In this document: one piece after another, positions 23,193 to 31,543 of the stretch
How the letters are laid out: every line of letters begins with the position of its first letter
How positions within the stretch are numbered: the stretch's first letter is position 1
Source of the DNA: Kitasatospora sp. NBC_00240
GTDB lineage: Bacteria; Actinomycetota; Actinomycetes; Streptomycetales; Streptomycetaceae
Assembly: GCF_026342405.1 (NCBI RefSeq)
Contig: NZ_JAPEMU010000001.1
Location: forward strand, 682,001-746,000
DNA: 64,000 nucleotides
Direction of reading: 5' to 3'
Position numbers and translations under genes: made by a program
The notes under the pieces: generated by a model
What the model saw: the letters and a program-made list of their open reading frames with translations, nothing else
Told to the model about the DNA's origin: nothing
The model's database searches: none

Positions 23193-23720
23193 TCAGCGCC
23201 TCGGAGCTTCCCCGGTTGCGCGGAACTCGCCGGCGATCTCGGCGGCCCAGGCGTCGATGGCGTCCCAGTCACGGTAGTCGCCTGCGCGTCCGCCCAGAAG
23301 ACGGAGTGCGAGCGCGCCCACCCGGCCGAGTTGTTCGCGGGTGACGACACCGGAGAAGAGACGATGCCCGCGCAGGTAGGGCAGCGGTCCCAGCGCGTCG
23401 AGGACGATCGCCCCCTCGCGGGGGGCGAGCCTGCGCCACGGCCCCCGCAGCGCGGCGGGCATACCGACGCTGAAGGCCCATACCCGACCCTGCGCGAGCG
23501 TGTCACGGTGGCGTTCCAGGTAGGCAGCCGCTTCCGGCAGCCACCGCCGGTTGTGGACCGCGCTGCCCAAGACGAAGGCGGAATACCCGGCCGCCGGCGT
23601 CCTGTCGTCGAGCGGCCGGACATCGGCGGAGACGCCGGACTCGGTCAGCCGGCTGCCGATGCGCTCGGCGATCTCCCGAGTGGAACCGTGCGCACTCGCG
23701 TAGCCGACCAGAACCGTCAT
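23193..23720 (-). CDS. Flavodoxin-domain protein (HemG-like)
   Basis: This is a 176-residue FMN-binding protein. TVLVGYASAHGSTREIAERI is the phosphate-binding loop. FVLGSAVHNRRWLPEA and WAFSVGMP follow the layout of menaquinone-dependent protoporphyrinogen oxidase HemG and other flavodoxin_5 proteins. ATG 23720 is preferred to ATG 23723 because GGAGGAGG ends only one base before the latter. Similar flavodoxins occur in actinobacterial dormancy islands with universal stress proteins. Its electron partner is unknown. Confidence 0.86.
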   Translation of the reverse strand: MTVLVGYASAHGSTREIAERIGSRLTESGVSADVRPLDDRTPAAGYSAFVLGSAVHNRRWLPEAAAYLERHRDTLAQGRVWAFSVGMPAALRGPWRRLAPREGAIVLDALGPLPYLRGHRLFSGVVTREQLGRVGALALRLLGGRAGDYRDWDAIDAWAAEIAGEFRATGEAPRR

Positions 23721-23786
23721 CATGCCTCCTCCTCCGAAGAGGCCGGCCCACGCTTCGGGTCGGCCGGGTTCGGTGCCTACCCGGCG

Positions 23787-24200
23787 TCAGCCCTCCGGAG
23801 ACGGTCGGGTTTCAGGTGCTCGGTGAACCAGGACGTGGCCAGGTCTGCGGCCGCCCGGAGAGAGGGGCTGCAGTTCCTGTGCTGGCGGAAGTAGCCGACC
23901 GCGGGCCCCGTCCCGGCCACGCAGCCAGTGCGCGGCGCCGGTCAGGCGGCGAGTGAGCAGGGCGGCGTCGACGACGTTCGCCCGGTCCATCTCCTCCTCG
24001 GCGGTGAGCAGGTCGAACAGCAACGTGGCCAGTCCGGCCCGGTTCAAAGCGCTCGCGGCGAACCGGTTGCGCGGGCTGTGCCTGTACCTGCCACTGCCAC
24101 TGCCACGCGCGAACGGCACGATGCCCGCCGCCCGATGGGGCACGGCCAGTCGGCCACCGAGCCGTACACCACCCGCCTCATTCAGGATCCTCCCCGTGCC
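23787..24200 (-). pseudogene. Alpha/beta hydrolase (dienelactone-hydrolase-like), frameshifted and deleted
   Basis: The minus-strand frame VRLGGRLAVPHRAAGIVPFA, RGSGSGRYRHSPRNRFAASA and LNRAGLATLLFDLLTAEEEM matches the N-terminal half of a DLH-like hydrolase often found in stress islands. After HWLRGRD the homologous sequence continues in another frame (VGYFRQHRN, then DLATSWFTEHLKP), with the nucleophile-containing centre missing. No proper start codon is seen. It is a decayed gene. Confidence 0.68.
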
Positions 24201-24430
24201 GAGGACATGCGAGCGGCAGCATCCCGGCTGGCAGCCACCCGCCGATCCGGCCCTGTCCTGCTCCCAACGGGAACGGACGTGCCACAGCGACGCAGCCGGA
24301 GGACCATGACAGTGGGCCGAGCGGAGGACGGGGCACTCCCTCGGACTCGTCCACCACGCCCACCTCCCCGCCGTCGTGCCGCGCGCACCCCTGCCGTGTC
24401 CGCGTGATCGGGGCACCCGAAGCCGCGCGG

Positions 24431-24465
24431 GAGGAGAGGCCATGAAGCCCTGAGGAGAGGCCATG
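24431..24465 (+). promoter_or_regulatory. Duplicated ribosome site with three-codon minicistron
   Basis: GAGGAGAGGCCATG occurs twice, at 24431-24444 and 24452-24465, 21 bp apart. The first ATG (24442) opens ATG-AAG-CCC-TGA (Met-Lys-Pro-stop), whose stop overlaps the second ribosome site; the second ATG starts the CBS-BON gene. It may be a translational coupling device or a recent duplication. Confidence 0.7.
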
Positions 24466-25176
24466 CAGCACAGCACCGTCCAGGACGTGATGACCCAGGA
24501 CGTCGTCGTCGCCCACCGCGAGGCCACGTTCAAGGAGATCGCCGGTCTGTTCCACCGCAACGACATCACCGCCGTGCCGGTAGTCGACAGCGATAACCAC
24601 CCGGTCGGCATCGTGTCCGAGGCCGACCTGATCCGCAAGGAAGCCAGCCTGCTGGAGGAGGGTCGCTCGGTCACCCGCTGGCTCCACCCGCACGAGCGGT
24701 ACCGCGCCGAGGCGGAGATCGCCGAAGAGATGATGACCAGCCCGGTCGTCACCGCGCGAGCCGACTGGACCCTGGTGGAGGCCGCCCGGGCGATGCACCG
24801 CAAGAAACTGAAGCGGCTGCCCGTGGTCGACGACGAAGGCCGGCTGACCGGCATCGTAAGCCGCAGCGACCTGCTCCAGCCGTTCCTCCGCGACGACGCC
24901 TCGATCCGCGCCGAGATCACCCACGACGTCCTGCTCAACACACTGTGGCTCCCGGCCGACGCCGTCCAGGTCTCGGTCGACGATGGCGTCGTCACCCTGA
25001 CCGGCACAATCGAACGCAAGAGCCTCATCCCCATCATCGAGGGAATGTGCCGCTCACTGGACGGCGTGGTCGCCGTCCGCCAAACCCTTGGCCACGAATT
25101 CGACGACAGCCACGTCGACCCCGGGCTGTCGGCGATGCCCGGCGTTATCGGCCCGCACTCGGCGCCCCATCACTGA
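24463..25176 (+). CDS. CBS-pair plus BON domain protein
   Basis: This is a 237-residue protein with two CBS motifs (VQDVMTQDVVVAHREATFKE at the N-terminus; MMTSPVVTARADWTLVEAAR at about 88) forming a Bateman module that binds adenylates. A C-terminal BON domain follows (VQVSVDDGVVTLTGTIERKS; VVAVRQTLGHE). The family senses energy charge. M. tuberculosis Hrp1 (Rv2626c) in the DosR regulon is a CBS protein of this type, supporting the dormancy-island reading. ATG 24463 is 2-5 nt after GAGGAGAGG. Upstream there is an odd minicistron. Confidence 0.9.
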   Translation: MQHSTVQDVMTQDVVVAHREATFKEIAGLFHRNDITAVPVVDSDNHPVGIVSEADLIRKEASLLEEGRSVTRWLHPHERYRAEAEIAEEMMTSPVVTARADWTLVEAARAMHRKKLKRLPVVDDEGRLTGIVSRSDLLQPFLRDDASIRAEITHDVLLNTLWLPADAVQVSVDDGVVTLTGTIERKSLIPIIEGMCRSLDGVVAVRQTLGHEFDDSHVDPGLSAMPGVIGPHSAPHH

Positions 25177-25189
25177 GCGACGGCCAACC

Positions 25190-25400
25190 GGATGGGCGGG
25201 CGCGGCCGCCTTCACCTCCGCCCTGGAACTCGCCCGCGACGGAGTCCGGGTCTGCTCCATCCACCTGGGGCCGATCAGCAAACCGATGACCGCCGGGATG
25301 GTGGCCCTGTTCGTGGCCGCTGACGCCACCTACTCGACCGGAGGCGAGTTCGTCGTCGACAGTGGCGCGACGACCGGCAGCATGATCCTCACCGACCTGA
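25190..25400 (+). pseudogene. Short-chain dehydrogenase C-terminal remnant
   Basis: WAGAAAFTSALELARDGVRV, CSIHLGPISKPMTAGM, then VALFVAADATYSTGGEFVVD and SGATTG match the C-terminal half of an SDR, but about 40 residues between SKPMTAGM and VALFVA are missing and there is no N-terminal half. It is a remnant directly after the CBS gene. Confidence 0.7.
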
Positions 25401-25518
25401 AACGTAACCCGGCGTCGAGTGAAGATCCACGTCGTCCGCTCGGCACGACACCACGCTCCACCCCCAAAGATCCTCTCGGGAGGCCGCGACGAGAGCCACC
25501 ATAGGAGACCGGGTCATC

Positions 25519-26730
25519 GTGGAAGGCGCCCGCCCCGGCGTGCCGCGGCGCGACGGAAAGGTGATCGCGGTGCACCGGCCGGACAGCGAACCGCCCTGGG
25601 AAGTCCTGTGGTCGGACACCGGGCACTCCACCCTGTTCTTCCCCGGTCCGGATAGTCGACTGCACCACTTCACCCGCCAAGACCCGAGCGGGCAGGCGCC
25701 CCGACCGTCCGACCGACCGCACACCTCCTCGGAGACTGAGCGGAGCGAGCCGGCCGGGCCCGGCGAACCCACCGGCGGTCCGGAACAGGCCATGCCGGGG
25801 AACGCCGGCGACCTCGGCCGACGAGTCGCGCTACGTCGTGAGCAGCTGGGACTCGGCCGGGAACAAGCGGCGGTCCGGGCCGGCATGGCGGTGCCGTACC
25901 TGGACTACCTGGACACCTCGCCCACCGACGTCGAGAGCGGAGCACTGGCCAGGCTGGCCGCCGTTCTGGGCACGTCGGTCACCCAGTTGCTGGGCGGCGA
26001 ACTCGACCTGCCGCCCGACCGCGCGAGCACCGCGGCGCACCCGGTGCTGGAGGAGCTGGCTCGTTCCGAGTGCTGGGAGCGACTGTCCACCGACGGAGTC
26101 GGCCGGGTGGCCCTGGGCGCCGCAAGGCGTCCCATCGTCCTCCCGGCCAACTACTGGGTGCTGGACGGCACACTGATCTTCCGCACGGCTGCCGACGGCC
26201 CGCTTGCCGCCACCGTCAGCCGGCGCGTCGCCTTCGAGGTCGACCGGATCGACGAGGTGCTGCGCACCGGCTGGAGCGTGCTGGCCACCGGTGACGCCCG
26301 TCCGACGACGTGGTGGCCCCCATCCGTCACCGGCACGGTCGGGCCCCGGTGGCCTCCGCGCCCGAGTGGGCCCGCCCGGCCCGCAGTGGCTGCCGCCCGG
26401 GGTGGACCGGGGCCCGGCCGGCCGCGCTCGTCGCCGATCTCCGGTACCGGCGGAGCGTCGGGGTTCCGAAGTGAGCGGTGTCAGAGCGAGCGGCACCGCC
26501 AGCTCACTGCTCGTGCTCGACGCCCTCACAGGCGCCTGACGGGTGGCCTCCTGGAAGTCACGGCCCAGGACAGGCAGCCGCATCCGCTCATTGGCGCATA
26601 CTCCGGATTCGATCACCGCGGCCACCCCCTCCATCCGAGCCTGCCGCGCGACCCGCCGCAGCGCCCTGCCGACGACGCGGGGCCATCGACCCGACCACGT
26701 CGGTCGAGCCCTTCGCGGGTCGGGCGGTGA
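25519..26730 (+). CDS. DUF1918 + XRE helix-turn-helix + PNPOx-like fusion, degenerate 3' end
   Basis: N-terminal VIVEGARPGVPRRDGKVIAV and PPWEVLWSDTGHSTLFFPGP are a DUF1918 domain. Residues about 95-155 (GDLGRRVALRREQLGLGREQ) are an XRE-type helix-turn-helix. From about 175 (HPVLEELARSECWERLSTDG) a pyridoxamine-oxidase-like barrel follows, up to VAFEVDRIDEVLRTGWSVLA. Beyond about 26320 the frame loses homology; a frameshift into the +2 frame ends at TGA 26472-26474. Homology to DUF1918 begins at ACG 25489, which has a perfectly placed GGGAGG; GTG 25519 is the first usable start. An alternative internal start for the regulator half is ATG 25792. The gene is probably damaged at both ends. Confidence 0.5.
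   Translation: MEGARPGVPRRDGKVIAVHRPDSEPPWEVLWSDTGHSTLFFPGPDSRLHHFTRQDPSGQAPRPSDRPHTSSETERSEPAGPGEPTGGPEQAMPGNAGDLGRRVALRREQLGLGREQAAVRAGMAVPYLDYLDTSPTDVESGALARLAAVLGTSVTQLLGGELDLPPDRASTAAHPVLEELARSECWERLSTDGVGRVALGAARRPIVLPANYWVLDGTLIFRTAADGPLAATVSRRVAFEVDRIDEVLRTGWSVLATGDARPTTWWPPSVTGTVGPRWPPRPSGPARPAVAAARGGPGPGRPRSSPISGTGGASGFRSERCQSERHRQLTARARRPHRRLTGGLLEVTAQDRQPHPLIGAYSGFDHRGHPLHPSLPRDPPQRPADDAGPSTRPRRSSPSRVGR
26535..26700 (-). pseudogene. GNAT acetyltransferase C-terminal remnant
   Basis: The minus-strand frame VVGRALRRVARQARMEGVAA then VIESGVCANERMRLPVLGRD and FQEATRQAP resembles the acetyl-CoA-binding helix and end of a GNAT enzyme (usual pattern GRALLRRVARQARxEG, then CANERMRRLAxGLGFxE). 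The rest is gone. It overlaps the spurious tail of the frame on the other strand. Confidence 0.5.
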
Positions 26731-26754
26731 TGGCATGGCATGGCATGGCATGGC
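26730..26754. repeat. Pentanucleotide repeat (ATGGC)x5
   Basis: Five perfect copies of ATGGC occur in a row. A unit of 5 bp changes frame when copy number varies. It lies in non-coding or decayed sequence between a GNAT remnant and a stress-protein gene. Confidence 0.9.
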
Positions 26755-27278
26755 ACCCTGATCGTCGCCCGGCCGGTCCTCCCGCTGCGTCCACTCGGTG
26801 ACCGACACCCGTCAACGGCGCCGCACAGGCGCAGCACGACCGCTCCCCGGACTCACCCCTTCTCCTTCGACTTGGCTGAGCACCTGCCGCGCCCCTGTCC
26901 TCGCACCGGGCGCGGGCCGGGCGCAGCATGGAGGTGTGAAGTGGTCGCCGTGCCGAGTCCGGGCGGCCCCTGGCGGAAGGACGATCGATCGATCCTGGTC
27001 GAGCAGGTCCTCAGCCTCGGTCGGCTGCCCTGCCCGGCTGTGCACCGACCCCGCGGGCGCAGCACCGTCGGTGCACGGCAGAGCGCTCTGCGACCCAGCC
27101 CGGACGCGCACTGGATACGCGTCTTCGGAGACCCGCAGCCGGCTGCGCCGGGAGGTTCCTGCCGCCGCGAGGCCCAAGCCCGGACACCTCACCCGGTGCA
27201 GGTTCAAGGCATGGCGCTCGATCCCGGCCGGCGGGCGCTCGGCTCGTCACGGAAACTCGGACTTCGGAGGAGCAGGCT
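26755..27278. other. 524-bp upstream region of universal stress protein gene
   Basis: No credible gene is seen. It holds the GGAGGAG ribosome site just before 27279 and a short GATC run (about 26981-26993). The half-site CGGCCC occurs near 26962, but I see no full 14-bp operator. Confidence 0.5.
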
Positions 27279-28136
27279 ATGAGATACCCGGTCATCGTGG
27301 GAATCGACGGTACGGATGCCAGTCACGACGCCCTCGACTGGGCCTCGGAGGAGGCCGGTCTGCGGCGTGTCCCGCTGCTCATCCTGCACGCCTGGCTCGG
27401 CGAGACGCTGAAGGCACCGGCGGGGCAGGAGACCAGGCTCACCCGGGACGCCGGTGAGGAGGCGCTCGGAGCGGCGCGCGAACAGGCCCTGATGCACCGT
27501 CCAGGCCTCGCGGTCACCACTCAGCTGGCGGACGACTATGCCCGCGACGCCCTGCTCGCGGTGTCCGAGGAGGCGGACCTGCTCGTACTCGGAGCGCGCG
27601 GCTCGGGCGGATTCTCGCGTCTGCTGGTCGGCTCGACAAGCCTGTATGTCTCTGCGCACGCCATGTGCCCTGTCGTCGTGGTCCACTCCCCCGACATCCG
27701 GTCGACGGCCGGCGGCGTACTGGTGGGCGTGGACGGGGAGAACGGCGGCGACGACGTACTCACATTCGCGTTCGAGGCCGCAAGCAGGAGGCACCTGTCA
27801 CTGCAGGCTGTCCATGCCTGGAGCTATCCCCTGGTCAGCGGGCCGGGTCACGCGTTCCCGGCCGTGTATGAGGAGGAGCACGTCGCCGCCGAGCGGGAGC
27901 GGCTGCTGGTCGAGGCGCTCGGGGGCAGGCGCCAGCAGTACCCCGATGTCGAGGTGGCCGAAGTCGCGGTGCGCTCCGGCGCGGCACGGCTGCTGGTGAC
28001 TCTCTCCGAAGCCCATCAGCTGGTGGTGGTCGGGCGCCACGGCGCAGTGCGCGGGCCCATGCGGCGGCTCGGCTCGGTGAGCCAGGCCGTCGTGCAGCAC
28101 GCGCACTGCCCGGTTGCGGTTGTACCGGTGGGTTGA
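27279..28136 (+). CDS. Universal stress protein, tandem UspA domains
   Basis: A 285-residue protein with Usp domains at about 3-140 and 150-285. Domain 1: VIVGIDGTDASHDALDWASE and ATP loop GARGSGGFSRLLVGSTSLYV. Domain 2: VLVGVDGENGGDDVLTFAFE and GRHGAVRGPMRRLGSVSQAV. Both loops look functional, unlike the paralogue at 699-1571. The start ATG 27279 has GGAGGAG 7 nt upstream. It is convergent with the aquaporin gene, with a transhydrogenase remnant between. Confidence 0.92.
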   Translation: MRYPVIVGIDGTDASHDALDWASEEAGLRRVPLLILHAWLGETLKAPAGQETRLTRDAGEEALGAAREQALMHRPGLAVTTQLADDYARDALLAVSEEADLLVLGARGSGGFSRLLVGSTSLYVSAHAMCPVVVVHSPDIRSTAGGVLVGVDGENGGDDVLTFAFEAASRRHLSLQAVHAWSYPLVSGPGHAFPAVYEEEHVAAERERLLVEALGGRRQQYPDVEVAEVAVRSGAARLLVTLSEAHQLVVVGRHGAVRGPMRRLGSVSQAVVQHAHCPVAVVPVG

Positions 28137-28169
28137 GTCGGGCCGGTGGTTTGAGGCCGGGGCCTCCCG

Positions 28170-28300
28170 GTCTCGAAGGAGCGGGGCATGGGCCGGGCGC
28201 CTTCGTCGGAGAACCAGGCCGCCACGCCGGCTCCGCTCTCCACCGTGACGTCCAGGCCAAGGCCGCCGGTGACACGGCTACCGGCGCCGTGGCCCGGTCG
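28170..28300 (-). pseudogene. PntA/alanine dehydrogenase-like remnant
   Basis: The minus-strand frame RVTGGLGLDVTVESGAGVAA followed by WFSDEGA matches the N-terminal domain of NAD(P) transhydrogenase alpha subunit or alanine dehydrogenase (pattern LGLxVxVESGAGxxAxFxDxxY). It is only about 35 codons; both ends are lost. Confidence 0.5.
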
Positions 28301-28316
28301 GCCGACCGGCTGGTGC

Positions 28317-29078
28317 TCACCCCGACCGGCTGTCGGGCTCGGGCGGGTGCTCGTCGGGCGGGCCCAGCTCGTCGCTGCCCTGGGCCGCGTGGGTGGCCTC
28401 GGTGCTGGGACGGCCGCGCAGGACCCAGGCCAGCGGCACTGCGAGGGCCGCGCCGACCAGCGGCCCGAGCAGGTAGATCCACAGGGGGCCGCCGTGCCCG
28501 CCGACCAGCACCGGTGCCAGACTCCTGGCCGGGTTCATGGACGCTCCGCTGGCGGGGCCCGCCCACAGCCCGGCCAGGGCGATGTAACCGCCGATCGCGA
28601 TGGCCGCGTTGTGGCCGATGTTCCGGGCTCCGGAGGACGTGCCGAGGATGACCGTCATCAGTCCGAGGCTCAGCAGGATTTCCAGCCCGAACACCGTACC
28701 GGTACCGATACCTGCCCCGGGCCGGCTGGCCCCCACCTGCCCGGCGGTCCCGAACAGCGCGCGCAGCACACCGGCCGCCGCGACCGCCCCCGCCAGCTGC
28801 GCGGCTGCGTACCCCGGGACGCGCCGCCAGGGGAAGTGCCCGCGGGCGGCGAAGGCCATGGTCACCGCGGGATTGAGGTGGGCCCCGGAGACCTCGCCCA
28901 GTGTGTAGATCAGGGCCAGCACCATCAGTCCCGGGGCTACCACGGCGGCGGGTCGGCCCACTTGGCCACCGGTGACGCTGTCGACCACGCCCGCGCCGGC
29001 GGCGACCAGGACCAGGAAGAACGTTCCCACGCCCTCTGCGCCCAGCCGCCGCCACCCGGAGCGCCGGCTCGGGGTCAT
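28317..29078 (-). CDS. Aquaporin (MIP family)
   Basis: This 253-residue channel has six helices and two half-helices, with both NPA boxes intact: GAHLNPAVTMAF and GASMNPARSLAP. The Arg after the second NPA is present. An early helix is GVGTFFLVLVAAGAGVVDSV. It conducts water or small neutral solutes. ATG 29078 has GGGAGG 9 nt upstream; GTG 29087 would overlap it. The C-terminus is Pro/Glu/Asp-rich. A degenerate candidate operator (29136-29149) lies 57 bp upstream. Confidence 0.92.
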   Translation of the reverse strand: MTPSRRSGWRRLGAEGVGTFFLVLVAAGAGVVDSVTGGQVGRPAAVVAPGLMVLALIYTLGEVSGAHLNPAVTMAFAARGHFPWRRVPGYAAAQLAGAVAAAGVLRALFGTAGQVGASRPGAGIGTGTVFGLEILLSLGLMTVILGTSSGARNIGHNAAIAIGGYIALAGLWAGPASGASMNPARSLAPVLVGGHGGPLWIYLLGPLVGAALAVPLAWVLRGRPSTEATHAAQGSDELGPPDEHPPEPDSRSG

Positions 29079-29135
29079 CCGTCCCACCTCCCCGGTAGTT
29101 CTTCCACGGTGCGCCGTACGGGCATCGGTCGGCCA

Positions 29136-29149
29136 GGGCCTATCGGGCC
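29136..29149. promoter_or_regulatory. Degenerate candidate operator before aquaporin
   Basis: GGGCCTATCGGGCC matches 12 of 14 positions of the boxes at the left end of the window, and lies 57 bp before the aquaporin start, the same distance as the hpf box. Low confidence because GGGCC runs are common in this genome. Confidence 0.3.
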
Positions 29150-29214
29150 ACCTCGGTGATCACCCGGGTCCGCACGGTCCCGGTGTCCGCGCGGCAACGC
29201 CTTCCTCGCCTGCC

Positions 29215-29278
29215 GTCCCGGCGTCCCGGCGTCCCGGCGTTCCGGCGTTCCGGCGTTCCGGCGTCCCGAGGTTCCGCG
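29215..29278. repeat. Degenerate 8-bp tandem repeat, 8 units
   Basis: Units are GTCCCGGC x3, GTTCCGGC x3, GTCCCGAG and GTTCCGCG. Rotated, the unit CGGCGTTC also occurs in the array at 1733-1788. It lies in intergenic DNA between the aquaporin promoter and the pncB remnant. Confidence 0.85.
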
Positions 29279-29310
29279 AGTCGGCACTTGGGCGGCAGGC
29301 ACCGCCGCGG

Positions 29311-29560
29311 TCACGGTACCGGCCGAGTCCTGGGTGTTCGGCGACGAGGCCGAGGTGTTCCGCGCCTTCGTCCGAGCCCACCCCGGCCAGGTGACCCCTA
29401 CTGGTGGACACCTACGACACTGAGGCCGACGTCGCGGTCGCCGCCTGCGTGCTGCGCGAACTCGGACTGCACGAGGGCTGCGCACTACGCCTCGGCAGCG
29501 GGGACCTCGGCGCGCTCGCCGTCCTTGCCCGGAGAGGCGCTGATGACCGTGGTCGGCGGA
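29311..29560 (+). pseudogene. pncB: Nicotinate phosphoribosyltransferase remnant
   Basis: VTVPAESWVFGDEAEVFRAF then VRAHPGQVT, and after a one-base frame change LVDTYDTEADVAVAACVLRE, LGLHEGCALRLGSGDLGALA. DTYDT...RLDSGDL is the active-site signature of PncB (here Gly replaces the Asp). Both ends are missing and the frame is broken, so it is non-functional. M. tuberculosis pncB2 (Rv0573c) is a DosR-regulon gene, so this fits the island. Confidence 0.72.
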
Positions 29561-29675
29561 CGACCGGGCCTCCCGGAAGCTGCCGCAGTCGGCACTCAGC
29601 CACTCGCCGCGTCCGCACGGGTGCGTCAGGTCCGCTCAGTGAGGAAGACGGCGGCGCTGTTCAGGGTGGTCAGGC

Positions 29676-31059
29676 GGGGGTAGTCGTCGACCAGCCGGCC
29701 GCGAAGGAGGCCTCGTAGCGCTCCTCGGCGTTCAGATAACCGCGGAACATCGACGGCCAGCCCGGCCGCAGCGCCAGCTCGCCCTCGCGCCCGGGCACCT
29801 CGATCTCGCTCACCTGACCATCCGTCATCAGGACTCTTCCGTCCGGCCCTCGCTCCAGCAGGCCCGCCTCCACCTCGGGCAGCGGGCGGCCCATCGAGCC
29901 GGGCCTGATCTCGGTGGCCTCGAAGTTCACGATCATGATCGCGCCGGTCTCCGTCTGCCACCAGTTGTCGTGGATCGGCAGGCCCAAGATCTCCTGCCCC
30001 CAGCGGACCGCCTCCGGGTTGAGCGGTTCACCGACGCTGGCGATGAACCGCAGCGCCGACAGGTCGAAGGAGCGCGGAAGGTCGGGCGGGCTGCCGCGGG
30101 GGCTGGCCCGCATCAGCATCCGGATCGCGGTCGGCGCGGTGTACCAGACGCTCACCCGCTCCTCGGCGAGGATGCCGTACCACCGGCGGGCCTCGTACTC
30201 CCCCGCGTCGACCACCATCGTCACCCCGTGGGTGAGCGGCGCGATGACCCCGTACGAGGTGCCCGTGACCCAACCCGGGTCGGCGGTGCACCAGAACACG
30301 TCGTCGGGATGCAGGTCCAGGGCGAAGGCCGCAGTGGCGTAGTGGGCCACCACCGCCTCGTGCACGTGGATCGCACCCTTGGGAGTACCCGCGGTGCCGC
30401 TGGTGAAGTGCAGCAGCGCCGTCTCCTGCGGGTCGGTGTCCGGGATCGTGAAGTCCTCGGACGCCTGTGCCAGCAGCGCGTCGAACGAACGGGTACCCGG
30501 CAGCGGCTCGGGGCACGGGCCGACGATCAGTACCTGTTCCAGCTGCGGCAACTGCTCGCGCCGGGCCGCCACCTTGCGCCGGTAGAGGTCCTCGGTCGTC
30601 ACCAGTACCCGTACGCCGCCCAGCCGCAGGCGCTCCTCCACCGGGACCGGACCGAAGGCGGGAAAGAGCGGGCAGAACACCGAGGTGTTCTTCAGGGTCC
30701 CGAGCACGGACACGTACAGCTCCGGGCAGCGAGTCAGCAGCGAGGCGAACCGGTCGCCGCGGCCTGCGCCCAGTGAGCGCAGCACGTTCGCGAAGCGGTT
30801 CGTCCAGCGGGCCAGCTCGTCGTAGGTCACCGTACTGACCCGCCGGTCCACGGCGACGCAGCGCAGCGCGTTCGCCGCGTCCGGCGGCGACGTGCCGGTC
30901 GACCGCCTCGTACGCGACGTCGAGCCCCCGACCGCCCGGCAGCCCGTCGAGCGCCTCCCGCGCCGACTCCCACGAGAATTCGCGCCGGGCCCGCTCGTAG
31001 TCGGCGAGATTTGGCGCGGCTCCCGGCACCGGCCGAACACGAATGGCCTCGGATTCCAT
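29676..31059 (-). pseudogene. Acetyl-CoA synthetase-like ligase, frameshifted and truncated
   Basis: The start at 31059 (GGAAGGGAG upstream) gives ESEAIRVRPVPGAAPNLADY. At about 30880 the frame is lost: two bases seem deleted in a GCGCGC run, after which TYDELARWTNRFANVLRSLG continues in another frame. The AMP-binding motif LLHFTSGTAGTPKGAIH, WCTADPGWVTGTSYG and DNWWQTETGAIM are intact. Homology stops at RYEASFAAGW, so the C-terminal lysine domain is absent. The following minus-strand tail (VDDYPRLTTLNSAAVFLTER) belongs to an unrelated gene end. The enzyme cannot be functional as read, unless the first frameshift is a sequencing error and the truncation an assembly join. Confidence 0.8.
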
Positions 31060-31543
31060 GGCCGCTCCCTTCCGGGTCGCCGACAGGGCCTCCTCCAGCC
31101 TGACAGACAGGGGACCGCCCGGGCTGGGGGCGCGGCGTGGACGTGGGACGCACGCACCCTGCCGAGCCGAGGAGGCCTGCATCAGGCCGTCGAACGGCCC
31201 GAGGCCCGGTGGCGCCGGCGCGCCCCCGAAAACCCCCCTGAGCACCTCCGACCCACGAGCCGGGTAGGGGCCGTGCTGGCCGCCCCCGCTCCGGTGCCGG
31301 CGTTCGGGCGACGGATGCCGCTCCCGGGGACGCCTTCGGTGACCCGCCGGCGCAGGAGGTCCTGCACCTGGGTGGGCCGGTCACGACGGGAGCGGACCCG
31401 TTCGGCCCTGTCGCCGGCACCGGATGCGGGGCAGGCTCACGGTAGGACCGAAGACCGGTCCCGCGCCTCCCGGTCGCTCTGCTCGCGGCGACGCGTTCCC
31501 GGACCTGGCTGTCGAGGCAGGCCCGCAACCGAAGGGAGCCGAC

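Noticed and set aside
26963..26993. Operator upstream of the stress protein at 27279
   Set aside because: Only one half-site (CGGCCC) is present, 300 bp away.
29166..29181. GGGTCCGCACGGTCCC as a DevR/OsdR-like box
   Set aside because: 16 bp rather than 14; the half-site spacing differs by two bases.
31445..31461. GGACCG-AAGAC-CGGTCC palindrome before the Band-7 gene as a further operator
   Set aside because: The spacer is 5 bp instead of 2 and the outer G of the half-site is missing, so it does not fit the set.
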